Shown piece by piece: positions 6,069 through 6,679 of a DNA stretch of 6,679 nucleotides. Both the position numbers and the translations under genes were made by a program. The stretch covers positions 1 to 6,679 of the forward strand of contig JABEVH010000035.1 of assembly GCA_013043915.1 (NCBI GenBank). Direction: 5' to 3'. The notes beneath the pieces are model-generated. The model was not told the DNA's origin. It saw only the letters and a list, made by a program, of their open reading frames with translations, and did not search any database. Positions within the stretch are counted from its first letter, which is position 1; each line of letters starts with the position of its first letter. Source of the stretch: Pseudomonadales bacterium (GTDB lineage: Bacteria; Pseudomonadota; Gammaproteobacteria; Pseudomonadales; Moraxellaceae).

Positions 6069-6679
6069 TCAAGCAAAGTTTTTCAATAGCTGCATGACAA
6101 TATCCTCAACGCTTTGTAACTGAGGGTCCCAACAGCTTAGTCCAGAAAAACTGCGCAACCAGGTCAGCTGACGCTTGGCCAACTGACGGGTTGCGAATAA
6201 TACGTGCTGTTGCATATCCTGTTCTGTGGTCTGACCGTCAAGATACTGCCAGACTTGGCGATAGCCCACTGCACGCATGGAGGGTAAATCGGCATGCAAA
6301 TCCCCACGCTGCCATAGGGCAGTGACTTCATCCACCAGACCTGTCTGCCACATGACATCTAGCCGCCTAGCAATGGCAGCATGCAACCAAGCTCTGTTTT
6401 TTGGTATAAGAGCCCACCAGTGTAGCCGGTAGGGCAATGAACTGTCTGTCTTGCCATGGGCATGCCAATAGGACAAGGGTTGTCCTGTCAAATGATAGAC
6501 TTCCAGTGCCCGCTGTATTCTTTGTTTGTCACCAGGCTTAAGCCGCGATGCCGATACCGGATCCACGTCAGCCAGCCATCGATGCATGGCCGGCCAGCCT
6601 TGCTCGGCTGCTTGATCATCTAGGCGCTGGCGTAAAACCGCATCAGCCACAGGCAGAAATCTCATCCACTGCCCAAGCA
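6069..6679 (-). CDS. miaA: tRNA dimethylallyltransferase MiaA, 5' end outside the window
   Basis: MiaA transfers a dimethylallyl group to N6 of A37 in tRNAs reading UNN codons, the first step toward ms2i6A. About 202 C-terminal residues are visible; the frame is open to the right edge. The N-terminal ~105 residues, with the P-loop and the catalytic aspartate and threonine, lie beyond it. Visible family blocks include LGQWMRFLPVADAVLRQRL (which should directly follow the GGTMLY motif), KPGDKQRIQRALEVY (DxQR tRNA/prenyl region), DLPSMRAVGYRQVWQYLDG and ATRQLAKRQLTWLRS. ATG codons inside this segment (e.g. at 6665) are internal, not starts. It stops with TGA at 6069, and hfq follows after 126 bases. 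Confidence 0.95.
   Translation of the reverse strand, partial: LGQWMRFLPVADAVLRQRLDDQAAEQGWPAMHRWLADVDPVSASRLKPGDKQRIQRALEVYHLTGQPLSYWHAHGKTDSSLPYRLHWWALIPKNRAWLHAAIARRLDVMWQTGLVDEVTALWQRGDLHADLPSMRAVGYRQVWQYLDGQTTEQDMQQHVLFATRQLAKRQLTWLRSFSGLSCWDPQLQSVEDIVMQLLKNFA

Noticed and set aside
6041..6076. Sigma-32-like promoter (CTTGAGG and CCCTACCT) upstream of hfq, suggested by the heat-shock promoter known in E. coli miaA-hfq.
   Set aside because: The spacing is only about 10 bases instead of about 13, and the -10 part is a partial match.

Overview
All recognisable genes lie on the minus strand, so transcription runs right to left. The organism looks like a proteobacterium with moderate GC. The chain miaA-hfq-hflX-(x)-hisZ-purA is a typical beta-/gamma-proteobacterial neighbourhood. 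A HisZ subunit implies the short-form HisG system, which enteric bacteria lack. My best guess at group is the Acidithiobacillia or a related chemolithotrophic gamma-/beta-proteobacterium. That is inference from gene content and protein character, not something the sequence proves.

In transcription order the window holds the following. The C-terminal two thirds of MiaA (tRNA dimethylallyltransferase) enters from the right edge (6679-6069). A 126-bp gap with several inverted repeats forms the hfq leader. Then come Hfq (5942-5640), the ribosome-associated GTPase HflX (5602-4307, GTG start), and a two-gene LrgA/CidA and LrgB/CidB membrane protein pair (4310-3247). The pair is translationally coupled to hflX by an ATGA overlap, and its two genes are coupled to each other by TGATG. 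After a 78-bp gap with a plausible extended -10 promoter come HisZ (3168-2005, GTG start) and PurA (1968-673). A 12-bp perfect hairpin (627-656) follows purA and probably ends the cluster.

Beyond that hairpin the character changes. A short repeat-rich stretch (433-626) leads into a serine recombinase of the Tn3 TnpR type, read from base 432 off the left edge. This marks a mobile element or its remnant abutting the conserved chromosomal cluster.

The conserved genes cover RNA metabolism (MiaA modifies tRNA, Hfq pairs sRNA with mRNA, HflX rescues or splits ribosomes), histidine synthesis control (HisZ) and AMP synthesis (PurA). PurA and HisZ are metabolically linked through purine nucleotides, because HisG-HisZ uses ATP. 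The most notable local feature is that an LrgAB pair occupies the place between hflX and hisZ where many relatives carry hflK-hflC. I see no clearly novel defence or mobile system in the window.
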